DNA of 64,000 nucleotides, taken from Lamellibrachia columna (lineage: Eukaryota; Annelida; Polychaeta; Sabellida; Siboglinidae). This document shows positions 1 through 11,675 of this stretch, piece by piece. The notes under the pieces are model-generated. The model had not been told where the DNA came from. It was given only the letters and a program-made list of their open reading frames with translations, and did no database searches. Position numbers and translations under genes: made by a program. Location of the stretch: contig OY759268.1 in NCBI GenBank assembly GCA_963662155.1, positions 57,267,469 to 57,331,468 of the forward strand. The letters run 5' to 3'. The stretch's first letter is position 1. The number at the start of each line of letters is the position of its first letter.

Positions 1-93
1 TGCATCTCCACACCGGAGGACCGACTATGAAAAATCACACCTATAATCAATATATATTCGCACCGGAGGACCCTATGTGGACAAATATAAAGC

Positions 94-984
<891 letters not shown>

Positions 985-1546
985 TTATCCTTGTAATTCC
1001 CTCAAAGCTGCCACAATGCCTCTTCTCAAAGAGAAGTAGTACCGTTTCAGACCCTGGTCCGACAAATGCACGCCATCACGCAACAATTCCGCTACATTCG
1101 GAAACCGTTGGTGAGTCAGCATGGAGACGCGGGACTCTGAGGTGCAAAGTGCAGCCAAAGCCTCATTCAACGCCACGCGGTTACTTTCAAAGCAGACCGA
1201 CCGTGCTTGAAAACTTCCAGGGCCACGAGGCAGGACGGGCAAAATATCACTTTGCACACCGCATAGTCGCTCAGACACAACTTCGCAAATCGACAAAACA
1301 GTCTTTGCCAGTTCATCCACGGTCACACACGAAGCGTCAATATAATTTGTCCCGATTTCAATCATCAAACGTCCAGGTCTGAATCATTCTTGGGGAAAAA
1401 TAAGCCATCAATCCTCAACCCGCCGATACCGAACAGTCTACAAGTCGTTCTACATTCGTCGAACTCAAAATTCACACGATCAGTAGCTTTCATAAAGCAT
1501 CCAACCGGTGGACAAATGAATGTCCTAATAACAAGATGCGTTCCAT
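985..1546 (-). pseudogene. SGNH-hydrolase domain of a Ngaro/DIRS-type retroelement, frameshifted
   Basis: Read on the minus strand from an ATG at 1546, the first frame carries a block I-like motif (LLLGHSFVHRL). After a frame change near 1380 the second frame carries block III (IEIGTNYID) and, near its C-terminus, the block V motif DGVHLSDQG, then stops at 985. The three blocks in this order are the GDSL/SGNH esterase layout. In animals such stand-alone domains are often the last ORF of Ngaro/DIRS-type elements. The Asp of the usual GDS block is His here (GHS), common in transposon-borne versions. A more decayed relative with the same order lies at 20030-20675 on the plus strand. The 1-nt frame shift makes this copy unlikely to work. 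A tyrosine-recombinase element of the same orientation lies at 5290-6950 and could be the rest of the same element, but that is inference. Confidence 0.75.
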
Positions 1547-1960
1547 GTCGGATCCACTCACCTTCTATATATCAGATGAGATGTAGCTTGTGAATAACCT
1601 GCACAAGTCGACAACGACTTTGGATATTTTCGAGCAGAGCGTAAACGCAACGTTGCTTACTGTGCAAGACAGAAGCGGCAACTGAATTTGAAATACTTCT
1701 CGTCCAGCACAAAGTTGCCCTCCGCCAATCACCTCTTATCACGGGGCCACGTGCAAAAACTGGGAGGTACCTTTGCGCCACCTTGTGATTACCGGTGGGG
1801 CTGCTTTGAATGGACTTAGTTAAATTTAATAATAGAGGGGGCGCCACCAAATACCCCTCTCCAAGCCTCACGTGTATAGCTGTCTTCTTGGCGGACAGCG
1901 ACTTGCTCACAAAAAGATATTTCGTCTTTTTTCGCCAAAAAAATTGCATTTCACAACAAT
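1547..1960. other. unassigned; one minus-strand open frame
   Basis: A 131-codon minus-strand frame (1572-1967) crosses this stretch and runs into the CR1 tail. I recognise no domain in it and do not call it a gene. It may be more of the element carrying the SGNH domain. Confidence 0.4.
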
Positions 1961-2450
1961 TTAACAAGATTTAACAAGATTGCCACTCAGGCCCAGATGG
2001 CAAGTGGACACGGAGGCCATTGGCTTATCGAGAGTCCAACATTTTTAATATATGTGTAACCCGCCCTCCTGAGATATGTGCAACCATGTTTTTAAACGTA
2101 TTCACGCTGCAAGTATTTACATGTTTGTAGATAATGTGTTCCATTCATTGATTGTCCTCTGTGAGAACGAGTACTTCCTGATATCCAATTCAATATCTTA
2201 AAAACTTCAATCTGGTCTCCTTTTAACTTCCTTGTCTCTAAGGTTGTTAAACCACATTCTTTTAGGCGTTCTTTATACGTAATGTCTCTCAATTTTTGAA
2301 TAATTTGAGATACGCTCCTCTGTATTCGTTCAAGCGTACCTATATATGTACAATATGGTCTACACGCTTGTATACAGTATTCTAAATGAAGTCTAACTAT
2401 TGCTTTATACAGATATGTAATTAACTTTTCCCCTTGCATGTGATATTTCT
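1961..2450 (-). mobile_element. CR1 LINE, 3' end fragment
   Basis: The minus strand encodes the C-terminal end of a CR1 ORF2: RPHLEYCIQAW-like (here RLHLEYCIQACR), LERIQR, then ECGLTTLETRKLKGDQIEVF. A CR1 3' UTR follows, ending in the tail aatcttgttaaatcttgtt (read on minus). The 3' UTR phrase on identity of lines 1985-2035 recurs at 48330-48420, 59800-59870 and 25370-25440, so all are one family. It is 5' truncated, as usual for LINE copies, and has frame damage after the GDQIEVFKILN motif. Confidence 0.9.
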
Positions 2451-2730
2451 CCTAATTGTGATTAAAGTCTGCTGGTGTGTAAACTATCAACGCACATGAC
2501 CAGACTTTATTGTTTGTGCACTTACAAATGGTTTAACTATGCACAGAGAAGAAAATTATTTACATCACTTCGTGCATTAATGAGAAGTTAATTAAATAAC
2601 CTTAATTGTTTAAATGGGGTTAGTTGGGCCACCCAAGGCCTACGGAAGGGTTAGTTGAGCAGCGGTTAAAGAACGAAGAAGAATGTTCTTTACCCCAAAA
2701 CACATCAAGGAATACATTTTTTCGAGCAAA
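2451..2730. other. no gene seen; possible transposon end
   Basis: No coding frame. Two copies of ggttagttg(g/a)gc near 2616 and 2650 resemble sequences beside the second copy of the dispersed repeat at 34.5-34.9 kb. Confidence 0.4.
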
Positions 2731-2938
2731 TTGGGACATCGGATAGCTACAAGGCAACATATTAGCAGTTAGTTACACTAGTTGCGATTGGCCTATAAGT
2801 GAATATTAATTGTGTCGACTTATTAATTAAGCGCGTAGACTTGTCAGAGACATGTTGTACCCATTGGGTAGATGTGTTGACTGAGTTGTTATGGCTTTAT
2901 TATACAAAGCCTACGTAAATTATGCAAATAAAGCATTT
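2731..2938 (+). repeat. dispersed repeat family A, copy 1
   Basis: About 208 bp that recurs at 34506-34696 with the same order of phrases: catcggatagctacaaggc, then gattggcctataagt, gtgttgtacccattgggta, and a final aaataaagcattt. The polyadenylation-like 3' end suggests a short retroposon, but I see no tRNA promoter boxes. The copy at 34.5 kb interrupts an RT gene, which shows the sequence is mobile. Confidence 0.8.
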
Positions 2939-2975
2939 GCGTGTCTGTGCCCTTAATAACAATTCCCTCTTACCC

Positions 2976-4250
2976 ACAAACCACTGCCTGCTGGTCTGGC
3001 TCTGTTTACTGTCTTACGGAAGGTGTGCCCCCAACACAAACCACTGCCTGGTGGTCTGGCTCTGTTTACTGTCTTACGGAAGGTGTGCCCCCAACACAAA
3101 CCACTGCCTGCTGGTCTGGCTCTGTTTACTGTCTTACGGAAGGTGTGCCCCCAACACAAACCACTGTCTGCTGTTCTGGCTCTGTTTACTGTCTTACGGA
3201 AGGTGTGCCCCCAACACAAACCACTGTCTGCTGGTCTGGCTCTGTTTACTGTCTTACGGAAGGTGTGCCCCCAACACAAACCACTGCCTGGTGGTCTGGC
3301 TCTGTTTACTGTCTTACGGAAGGTGTGCCCCCAGCACAAACCACTGCCTGGTGGTCTGGCTCTGTTTACTGTCTTACGGAAGGTGTGCCCCCAACACAAA
3401 CCACTGCCTGGTGGTCTGGCTCTGTTTACTGTCTTACGGAAGGTGTGCCCCCAACACAAACCACTGCCTGGTGGTCTGGCTCTGTTTACTGTCTTACGGA
3501 AGGTGTGCCCCCAACACAAACCACTGCCTGGTGGTCTGGCTCTGTTTACTGTCTTACGGAAGGTGTGCCCCCAACACAAACCACTGCCTGGTGGTCTGGC
3601 TCTGTTTACTGTCTTACGGAAGGTGTGCCCCCAACACAAACCACTGCCTGGTGGTCTGGCTCTGTTCACTGTCTTACGGAAGGTGTGCCCCCAACACAAA
3701 CCACTGCCTGGTGGTCTGGCTCTGTTCACTGTCTTACGGAAGGTGTGCCCCCAACACAAACCACTGCCTGGTGGTCTGGCTCTGTTTACTGTCTTACAGA
3801 AGGTGTGCCCCCAACACAAACCACTGCCTGGTGGTCTGGCTCTGTTTACTGTCTTACGGAAGGTGTGCCCCCAACACAAACCACTGCCTGGTGGTCTGGC
3901 TCTGTTTACTGTCTTACGGAAGGTGTGCCCCCAACACAAACCACTGCCTGGTGGTCTGGCTCTGTTCACTGTCTTACGGAAGGTGTGCCCCCAACACAAA
4001 CCACTGCCTGGTGGTCTGGCTCTGTTCACTGTCTTACGGAAGGTGTGCCCCCAACACAAACCACTGCCTGGTGGTCTGGCTCTGTTCACTGTCTTACAGA
4101 AGGTGTGCCCCCAACACAAACCACTGCCTGGTGGTCTGGCTCTGTTTACTGTCTTACGGAAGGTGTGCCCCCAACACAAACCACTGCCTGGTGGTCTGGC
4201 TCTGTTTACTGTCTTACGGAAGGTGTGCCCCCAACACAAACCACTGCCTG
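2976..4250. repeat. 60-bp satellite array, about 21 copies
   Basis: Perfectly phased 60-bp units, each containing tctgtttactgtcttacgg and aggtgtgcccccaacacaaa. Units differ only at a few sites (ctgcctggtgg/ctgcctgctgg, tttact/ttcact, ttacgg/ttacag). Because 60 is a multiple of 3 and the unit has no stop in three forward frames and one reverse frame, long open frames of 427-472 codons cross it. They are artefacts of the repeat. Variants are clustered (ctgtctg only in early units; ttcact in runs), a sign of unequal exchange or local conversion. Confidence 0.97.
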
Positions 4251-4420
4251 ATGTGGGTAACATGGCAGTTACCACAATTGACAAGTCGTACTTTCGTAGT
4301 ACATAGTACATGTTAGGTGTAGTCAGCATATATATTGCAAATATGAATAACGTAGCAGCTATAATGTACATCGCAATTGATCCAGTGTATTATGTGCCAA
4401 CCTAAGTACTATGTATAGCC

Positions 4421-4489
4421 ATGCATAACTAACACAATGGAAAGCCTACCGTAAAATCAGCGGCTTTTAAATTGATAATATATGTGTGT

Positions 4490-4526
<37 letters not shown>

Positions 4527-4550
4527 TAACGGCTTTTAAATTGATAATAC

Positions 4551-4648
<98 letters not shown>

Positions 4649-4709
4649 GTATTATCAATTTAAAAGCCGCTGATTGTATGATAGGCTTCCCATTATGTTA
4701 GTTATGCGT
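4421..4709. repeat. imperfect palindrome with (TA)n core, MITE-like
   Basis: Two arms of about 60 bp (4421-4480 and 4650-4709) are inverted copies with about 6 mismatches. Between them lie (TA)n tracts at 4494-4522 and 4553-4647. A second direct copy of the arm's inner end, cggcttttaaattgataata, sits at 4530-4549 and pairs perfectly with the right arm. The whole can fold into a long hairpin or cruciform. This is what a foldback MITE looks like when its centre has been replaced by a growing TA microsatellite. Confidence 0.85.
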
Positions 4710-5289
4710 CAATGTGATAAGGCATTCGGTATACAATAGTACACAATCTTGTACCCAACACGTATAGTGGGGGGACTCAACCCCACCCTCAACTGTCACG
4801 GTGGAGCCCAACCCCTCCAGGCACAGCAGTATCCGGAGCAGAAGATTTCGGGAGAAAGGCCAAATGGGCAACAAAACATGTATCCCTGACACTGGTACAT
4901 GAAACGTAAAATGTGACAGACGCAGACAAGAAACACGCGCTTGTTCAGTTGGTGAAGTTCAACCGGTAAATGTGGACATTCTAAAGTTGCTATCCCAACT
5001 GCTGCCCGTGAAGCCTCATGACGAGGGGTGAGCGGGAGCAGGTTGAGCGTCCACCGCCGCCTTGTTAGCAGCGTTCTTCAGATGCAGCACAGCAAAGTAG
5101 ACCCGGCCGGGACGTCCTCGACGGGCCACGTCTCGCCTGTTGTTTGTTGGTCCGGGATGACTGTGGCGACCACAATGTGTTGCGCCGATGATGCAGATTG
5201 GCAGGAGACTTCAGGAGGGTGAGGCGAGTCGTGTGGGCATGGTCGAAGACTCAGAGGTTCTGCAACATCCAGACAGACAGCAGAAAAGA
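4710..5289. other. unassigned; 3' flank of DIRS-like element
   Basis: The recombinase frame seems to run on past 5290 to about 5078 on the minus strand without further recognisable motifs. 4710-5070 holds no clear coding sequence. Confidence 0.4.
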
Positions 5290-5910
5290 GGCAACCATCG
5301 TAGTTGTTATTGCACTTCGGCGCTGCGGAATTCACCAGGCGAATGTAAACTGTGTAAGCGTCCGAACTCCAGCCCCCAACAGCTTTAATTTACTCACTGT
5401 TATAGCCCTTTTAGGCTGCACGAGTAGCCGCGCCAATGCGGAAACTGTGCGGAGTAATTCAACCTTTGATGCGGGCAAGTATGACAATTGCTTTCAAGAT
5501 CTTAGCGAAGCAAGCTCGAGATAATGGTATATTGTCGATAAAAAGAAGCAACGGGCCAGGCTCAGACCCACGAAGCTTAAGGTAACGGGACAGCCATTTG
5601 TGTGGACACAAACTGGAGTTGAAGACTGGCACGTCCAACTTATAGGGCTTTGCGTTACTGTGTTTGTACGACGTAAATGTAAGCCTAACATGGAAAGGTT
5701 TGACCCAGCACTGGTGGAAAAAAGAGATTGTGCTGGTGTTTGGTAACTTCGCTTATACGCAAGAAACCAAAGTACATCAGGGCAAACATGGCACGGAATA
5801 AGTACAGGTGGAAGGTGGAGCACTCAACATGACGAAGAGTCTTGAGGAGCTATTTCAGGTCGTCCTCCGATAGTTTTAGTGAGGTTTTTGATGTGTTTGC
5901 GCGTCAAGTC
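5290..5910 (-). pseudogene. tyrosine recombinase of a DIRS/Ngaro-type retrotransposon, broken
   Basis: On the minus strand, pieces in several frames add up to a phage-integrase-like recombinase in the right order. First is the box I Arg region YFGFLRISEV (about 5750-5790). A central region LTFTSYKHS...YLKLRGSEPGP follows (about 5545-5690), then box II HSFRIGAAT (about 5430-5455), then WSSDAYTVYIR with the catalytic Tyr (about 5310-5350). All four catalytic landmarks (R, H-x-x-R, Y) are visible, but frame changes and at least two in-frame stops separate them, so it is dead. The enzyme would integrate a circular cDNA without an integrase. The RT/RNase H part lies just upstream on the same strand. 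Confidence 0.85.
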
Positions 5911-6099
5911 ATTAGATGTGGGATCGGGATAACCCGCTCAATTGTGGACGACCGCAATTGAAGTCAAGTAACCACGTATGGTGCTGGGTGCTTTCGGTTC
6001 ATCACCCAAGACTTGACAGAAGCAGCCGACCAGACATGGAGATGCTGGCAGAAAGGATGCCTTACCGTCAGCAACATGGACAGCGAAACAGACAAACTC

Positions 6100-6950
6100 G
6101 TCCAATTATCGCTGATACAACTGCCGCCCCCTGGCGTCATCCATTGTTTTTGTGGCGAGGTCTCCCAAGGCAGCCAGTGAACAGGGAACGCAGTAGCCTC
6201 TACATCCAGATATGGGTGTAGCTGCCTGGCGCTGTTCATCTGTAAGCGAGAAATCGTGTATGTCAATCGGTTTGTTTTTCCCCGGAATGTGCTTAGTAGG
6301 AACAAGGTTGAACTGCATACACGTCACCACCAACTGATGGACAAGCTGCATGAGGGGTGGATGTTTAGAGGTATGTTTGTTGATGACTTCCACCATCGCT
6401 GTAGTATCTGTGAAGAACAGGATGCACCTGTTACACAGCTGATGACACCACACGCCACGGCCAGGACAATAGGAAGGAGTTCCTTCACAGAAATGTGCGT
6501 GTCATGTCAGGTGGTCGGGAAGTGTTCCTGGTTCCATGCGTCGTTAAAGACTGTCCCAAATGCAAAACCGCTGGCGAGGTGGAGAACGTCCGATGATGAC
6601 CAGTTTACGGGAAGGAACGACATCGCGCCAATGAAAACAGAGAGTGACTCAAGCCAAGCCGCCAAATCCTTATGCGCTTCACACGTATGGCGAACCTTGC
6701 GGTGCGGAGCGGATATGCCGAGTGAGACGGAGCAGGCGCCGCAAGAAAGCCCTTCCGGGCGTTATGAATCGACAGGCGAAATTAAGGTTGCCGGTGACCG
6801 ATTGAAAGGTCCCGAAGACAAACTTTCTTCTTCCGAGACATTGCCTGGAGGCGCTGAACCAGAGGCTGCAATTTGTCACGGGGCAAAGTCAAAGTCTGGT
6901 TACAAGTGTCCACTAAAACACCATGAAGCGTTGCCACGAAGGCGCCCATG
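6100..6950 (-). pseudogene. DIRS/Ngaro-type reverse transcriptase-RNase H, broken
   Basis: Minus-strand pieces in order: DKLQPLVQRLQAM (about 6850-6890), SVTGNLNFACRFITPGRAF (about 6740-6800), VNWSSSDVLHLASGFAFGT (about 6550-6620), KELLPIVLAV (about 6470), then the RNase H-like stretch LFFTDTTAMVEVINKHTSKH with KHIPGKNKPID (about 6250-6430). This series is typical of the RT connection/RNase H region of YR retrotransposons, where the DNA/RNA hybrid is degraded. Frames change at least twice, and a stop (T*HDTHI) replaces a Trp-like codon. The N-terminal RT palm is not found upstream. Confidence 0.85.
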
Positions 6951-7171
6951 TTAAACTGACACTATACATAATGAGGATGGCCGAAGAAGACGAATTCATC
7001 AAGTATGTGACTCATGCTAGATACGTGAAGCTTGTTGATACAAATCCATTGGAGAGAGTGCATGGGAAAGCGCTTCAAATGTTTGACAAGACACACTGCA
7101 TCCCATGGGGAGATTCATGTCAAAGTAGAAAGCATCATTGAAGATGAAACCTAACAAATGATAGTCGAGAG
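6951..7171. other. unassigned
   Basis: A 72-codon plus-strand frame at 6923-7141 has no domain I recognise and overlaps the RT remnant. Nothing else seen. Confidence 0.4.
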
Positions 7172-7287
7172 TAGAAATGGGAAAGGGCCGCAGTTTGCGC
7201 TGGTGGCGGCTGTGGTCTTCAACTTCGTAGAAATGGGAAAGGGCCGCAGTTTGCGCTGGCGGCGGCTGTGGTCTTCAACTTCGTAGA
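7172..7287. repeat. 57-bp tandem duplication
   Basis: Two adjacent near-identical copies beginning gtagaaatgggaaagggccg and ending tggtcttcaacttc. They differ at one site (tggtggcgg / tggcggcgg). Confidence 0.95.
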
Positions 7288-7660
7288 AATTTTCACTTCG
7301 GACTAATTACCCAGGCATCGTGGTGTGTTCAGCCCATTGTATGCGGAATTTCCCGTCATATTCTGCCGCAACGGCAAAGTCTGCACGGTCAGCTATAACA
7401 GGCAGCAAGCCAAACTTTAACTCACTGTTTCTAATCGTGTTTTCAAAGGATTATACGACGAGCTGCTGATTCATACCATCGCTACACACTCGTGAAGGTT
7501 TAGTGATTGCTGCGACGTAGTTTTTATATATCTACAAAGTGTGTGTTATCTATAATTTAAGTAGTTTTATATATAGCCTTTGGACAGACGTCAGCCATCC
7601 GTGACGCCTACACATTTTATGGACCAGAAGTCTTCGTAGCCCTAACAAGCAAGTGACCTA
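7288..7660. other. no gene seen
   Basis: No supported feature in this stretch before the L2-like element starts. Confidence 0.5.
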
Positions 7661-9770
7661 ATTCGGTTGGTTGCAATTAGCAAGGCTCTTTGTTTCGCGA
7701 TGCGTCTACTGAATATCTTTCGGACTTTGCGCCCAGCCTCTACGGGTGTCACTCCGCGATTACCAGATACATTACATACATTGATCAAACGCTTGGGACT
7801 ATCCGTAGCGCGTCTAACTCCACGTGGCAAACAAGGGGGGCCTTCGCAAACAACGTGTGATTCAAACACGCATTATACACCGCTTCGATGTTGTTCCACG
7901 GGCTGTAAAAGCTGCCAGTGCAAATGTATCCCAGCTGATTAATCTGCGTGTCATTAAACACCGTGAACGTGACATTCCACTGACAATATGTTGTCATAAT
8001 GCTCGTTTAGTCAAGAACAAAGCTCTGTCGGTGACAGATTTTGTTATTTCCCGGGACATCGATGTGCTAGCTTTATCTGATACATGGCTAGGAACCAACA
8101 CTGACAATCAGGTTATAAAGGAACTCGGGCCATCTGGTTACATACAACACATCTCTCGACCCAGTGAGAAGCGCAGTGGAGGAGGCCGTACTCTATTAGG
8201 GGCCGTACTCTATAAGTGGCCGTACTCTATAAGTGGCCGTACTCTATAAATGGCCGTACTCTATAAGTGGCCGTACTCTGTAAATGGCCGTACTCTATAA
8301 GTGGCCGTACTCTATAAATGGCCGTACTCTATAAGTGGCCGTACTCTATAAATGGCCGTACTCTATAAGTGGCCGTACTCTATAAGTGGCCGTACTCTAT
8401 AAATGGCCGTACTCTATAAGTGGCCGTACTCTATAAGTGGCCGTACTCTATAAATGCGGACTGACCATTAACACCTTGGGTTCTACACACATTTTGAACA
8501 TAATTATGGACTGTCCGGTCATTTTCAATGATATGAATGTGAGATTGTGCATCGTCCGCCTCCCTCTAAGCGAAACGGTTTTAAGAACAGTGTGTTTTTC
8601 GACAAGTGGAGTTTGTACTTGGACCGACTTGCTGTTATAACTAACGATGTAATCATAACAGGTGACCTCAAATTCCACCTTGAAAACGTTAACGATGCAG
8701 ACGCGGTGCGCTTCAATGGCACATTGGAAGCTCACGGATTGGTACAACTCGTGGTGGGACCCACACACAAGAAGGGCCATACTTTGGACGTTGTCATCAC
8801 ACGGGACATTAGTTCCTTGTTGATTGCGATGCCAACAGTTTCTGACACATGTCTTGGAAACACAAAGGGTAACCCTTCCGGCGACCATATGGCTGTGTGT
8901 TTTAAAATTAACTTAACGAAGCCAGACAGCGTTCGCCAGTTGGTCACTTTCAGGAAGCTTCGGGACATTTGTATTCTCGAATTTATCAAGGACTTAACGC
9001 TAATTTTTAACGAGAGTGATATGCCGCTAAATGAACTTGTACACGCCTCTACTACGGGAATTGAAGCAGTTGTCGACCAACAAGCTCCAGTCCAAAGAAA
9101 GTCGATAACACTGAGACCAAACGCGCAATGATATTCAGACGAACTGAGACATGCCAAACACGCGCGCAGGCAAGCAGAGAAGGTATGGCGGCGAACCAAA
9201 CTTACCGTTCAACGACAGCTGTTCAGGGATCAATGCAATGCAGTCAACAAACTGATGATCAGTGCGAAGAAAACATTATTTTCTGCAAAAATCAGGGACT
9301 GCAGCAAAGATCAGAAACAACTGTTCAAATTAACAAGTCATTTGATGGGTAACACGGGACAGGTAATCTTACCAATCCATGAATCGGCCGTACAGTTAGC
9401 GACTATTTTCGGTGACTTTTACATTGACAAAGTCGCTACCATCCGACGAAACATCAACATCGGCAACACAAATGACATCTACGAAACAGCATTGGACGAT
9501 GACGTCATGTTTGACGCAATCCCGCTTCAAAGGTTTCTGCGAATAATCACAAATTCGCCAAACAAGTCATGTGATTTAGACTCGATCCCTACGCGGCTTT
9601 AGAGGCCGTGTCTGGATCATTTCGTGCCGTTGATTACAGCCATTATCAACAAATCGTTGGCAACGTCATTGGTACGCGTATGCTTCAAACATGCATTTGT
9701 GAGACCATTGTTTAAAAGGCCGGGCCGCGAATTCTGTTTTCTCAAACAGTATATCCATCGCCCCGCCCAC
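7661..9770 (+). mobile_element. L2-like LINE, endonuclease plus start of RT, broken
   Basis: The plus strand encodes, in several frames, a basic N-terminal region (GGLRKQRVIQTRI near 7835). An APE-type endonuclease follows: NARLVKNKALSVTDFVISRD, DVLALSDTWLGT, SGGG, RPPPSKRNGF, VIITGDLKFHLENV (GDFNFH motif with F to L and N to K), THKKGHTLDVVITR and SGDHMAV. The fingers of an RT come last (FKHAFVRPLFKRPG, about 9680-9722). The catalytic Glu of the usual TETW box is Asp-like here (SDTW) and the GDFN box is mutated. A 17-bp array (8184-8455) has grown inside the endonuclease. Stops near 9129 and 9601 and loss of the RT palm show a dead copy cut off at its 3' end. The sequence style matches the L2/CR1 group; exact clade not certain. 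Confidence 0.82.
8184..8455. repeat. 17-bp minisatellite, 16 copies, inside LINE endonuclease
   Basis: Unit ggccgtactctataa(g/a)t. It starts at the codons after the SGGG motif of the endonuclease, where a normal element reads on without repeats, so the first unit is element sequence that was amplified. The 3' end falls at the next stretch of element sequence. 17 is not a multiple of 3, so the frame is destroyed. Confidence 0.95.
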
Positions 9771-9842
9771 TTTGACCCACTTTTCACCGTAGCTGTCAAT
9801 CTATTGTTTACTTTAAAATTGCGCATGCGTAAGCTGCCTAAA

Positions 9843-9938
9843 CTGCTTTCACACTATCACATCGGCTGCTTTCACACTATCACATCGGCTGCTTTCACAC
9901 TATCACATCGGCTGCTTTCACACTATCACATCGGCTGC
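9843..9938. repeat. 23-bp tandem repeat, 4 copies
   Basis: Four copies of ctgctttcacactatcacatcgg, nearly identical. Confidence 0.95.
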
Positions 9939-11497
9939 GTTCCTGCAGCTATTGTTTTCGCGTGCTACATTTACGGAATTTTTGAAGAAAGGTGCGTAAA
10001 TTAATAGATTGCATTATATGCGCTATGTAATGTTGCATGCTTGATACGAAACCCTTATTTAAAATGATTTAAAATAATTAAGCTGATCTGATTTTTGTTG
10101 TGCGCGTGCGTTTGTCACACTGATTTGGCCTTGGTCTTGCGCGATGCGATCGCTGCCCTTGTAGTTATAACTTCTATATAGCATCGACCTTTCTCTGTAT
10201 CTGTACATACTATAAACAACAATAATGGCTGAGCTAGTGAAAATAGTACGGTGATTTGCTGCCTAAGTAATTAAAAAAATATGTTTAACCATCTTGTGAA
10301 TACACATCATTTTAATGTAGCCAATATAAGCTCAGGAGCTCAGCCTCAGACTTAGCAATCAAATATAATGGTACACCATTTTTAAAGACAGAACAAATAA
10401 GTAATTAATTAACTAAATAATAAAACTATGCAAATGTGTTATGAAAGTTGAGTACAGAAAACAATATACAATCTGTATATAATATGGTAATTTTCACAGG
10501 ATTGAGGTAGCAGTGTCTAAGGAGGGTCAACTATTGATGGCAATTTTGTTTTATCTTATTCCAATGTGGAATGCTATATCTAAGTTTATGAAATCCATTA
10601 ACATTTGGGCAGAGTGACAAATTAAATTATTCTGAAAGCATAACAATGTTAAATAAATATATTTGTGCCATTCTCGCAAAAAGTGTACATTTCAAAATTT
10701 ATAAAGTAATTTTTCAGATATGATTTTTGGAGATGTCAAATTTAACACTTTAGCCATGAATATGTTAAAACAATTTATATTTCAGGTCAGTAGTACTAAC
10801 TAAAAGAAACTATGCATATAAAAAAATATTTTGCAAGAATGGCCCATATAACCTTACTGTGTGGAATGTCAGACTCACATGCCAGTTTGTCAGTGACGTT
10901 AATTAAATAATTGTTGCCTCTAACTATCCTGGTAATATATTTAATGTTTTTTACTGTTTTGCTTATTGGCATTGTTTTTTTCTTTATTCATGAGACGACA
11001 GCTTTAGGATATGTGTGACACAGGCTGTGGGACACATATCAAAGATATCATTGGTCTGTAATCCTTCTGACTACCAACATCTGGCTGTAAGTGTTTCTTA
11101 ATTTATCTGTGAGGCCACAAGAAACCATACAATACATGTATACCTATCTCAGCAACCCTTCAATAATTCATTACACAATTTTCACATATTTTGGCACTTA
11201 ACTACCACCACATTTATGCATGATACAAGTGCCACGTTATACATATTTGCCATCGTTACCAATGTGCAAAATAGGAATTGTCGAGATGCTTGTGACCTTA
11301 AATTACATGAAATATATTCACAATATTTCTGTGGCAATGGTTTTTCAGCTTACTGGTGAAAACTACATTTTATGATTTGAATTAATTAAATTAATTGCAA
11401 TGCTGAGTTTTTAATTACAGTATTGCATATTAACTTGTTAAGTGTTTTAATTGATAAAATGTACTATTCTAATTTTTCCACATAATATTTATTTCAT
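9939..11497. other. AT-rich, no feature seen
   Basis: About 1.55 kb of AT-rich single-copy-looking DNA. No long open frame on either strand and no repeat I could match elsewhere in the window. Confidence 0.6.
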
Positions 11498-11675
11498 GAT
11501 TGAAATATAAATGAATTGCATGAGATTGTAGGGAACCGCCTATTTCTTCTTGTTCTGTCGGAGGCTATGCTCAAACTAATGATTGAAATATAATAATTGC
11601 ATAAGATTGTTGGGAATCGTCTAGTTCGCCTTGGTCTGCCGGAGGCTATGCTCAAGTTTATAGTTGAAATATAAA
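11498..11675. repeat. 82-bp tandem repeat, 2 full copies plus start of a third
   Basis: Copies start at 11498, 11580 and 11661 with tgattgaaatataa-like sequence. Each full copy contains ggaggctatgctcaa. Divergence between copies is clear, so this is an older duplication. Confidence 0.85.

Noticed and set aside
2976..4250. Possible CRISPR arrays among the tandem repeats (also 25911-27948, 48871-50515)
   Set aside because: Units are directly adjacent with no unique spacers, in a eukaryotic context with introns and LINEs.
2922..4371. Open frames of 427-472 codons across the 60-bp array
   Set aside because: Open in four frames at once because the unit is 60 bp and lacks stops; no unique sequence supports a protein.
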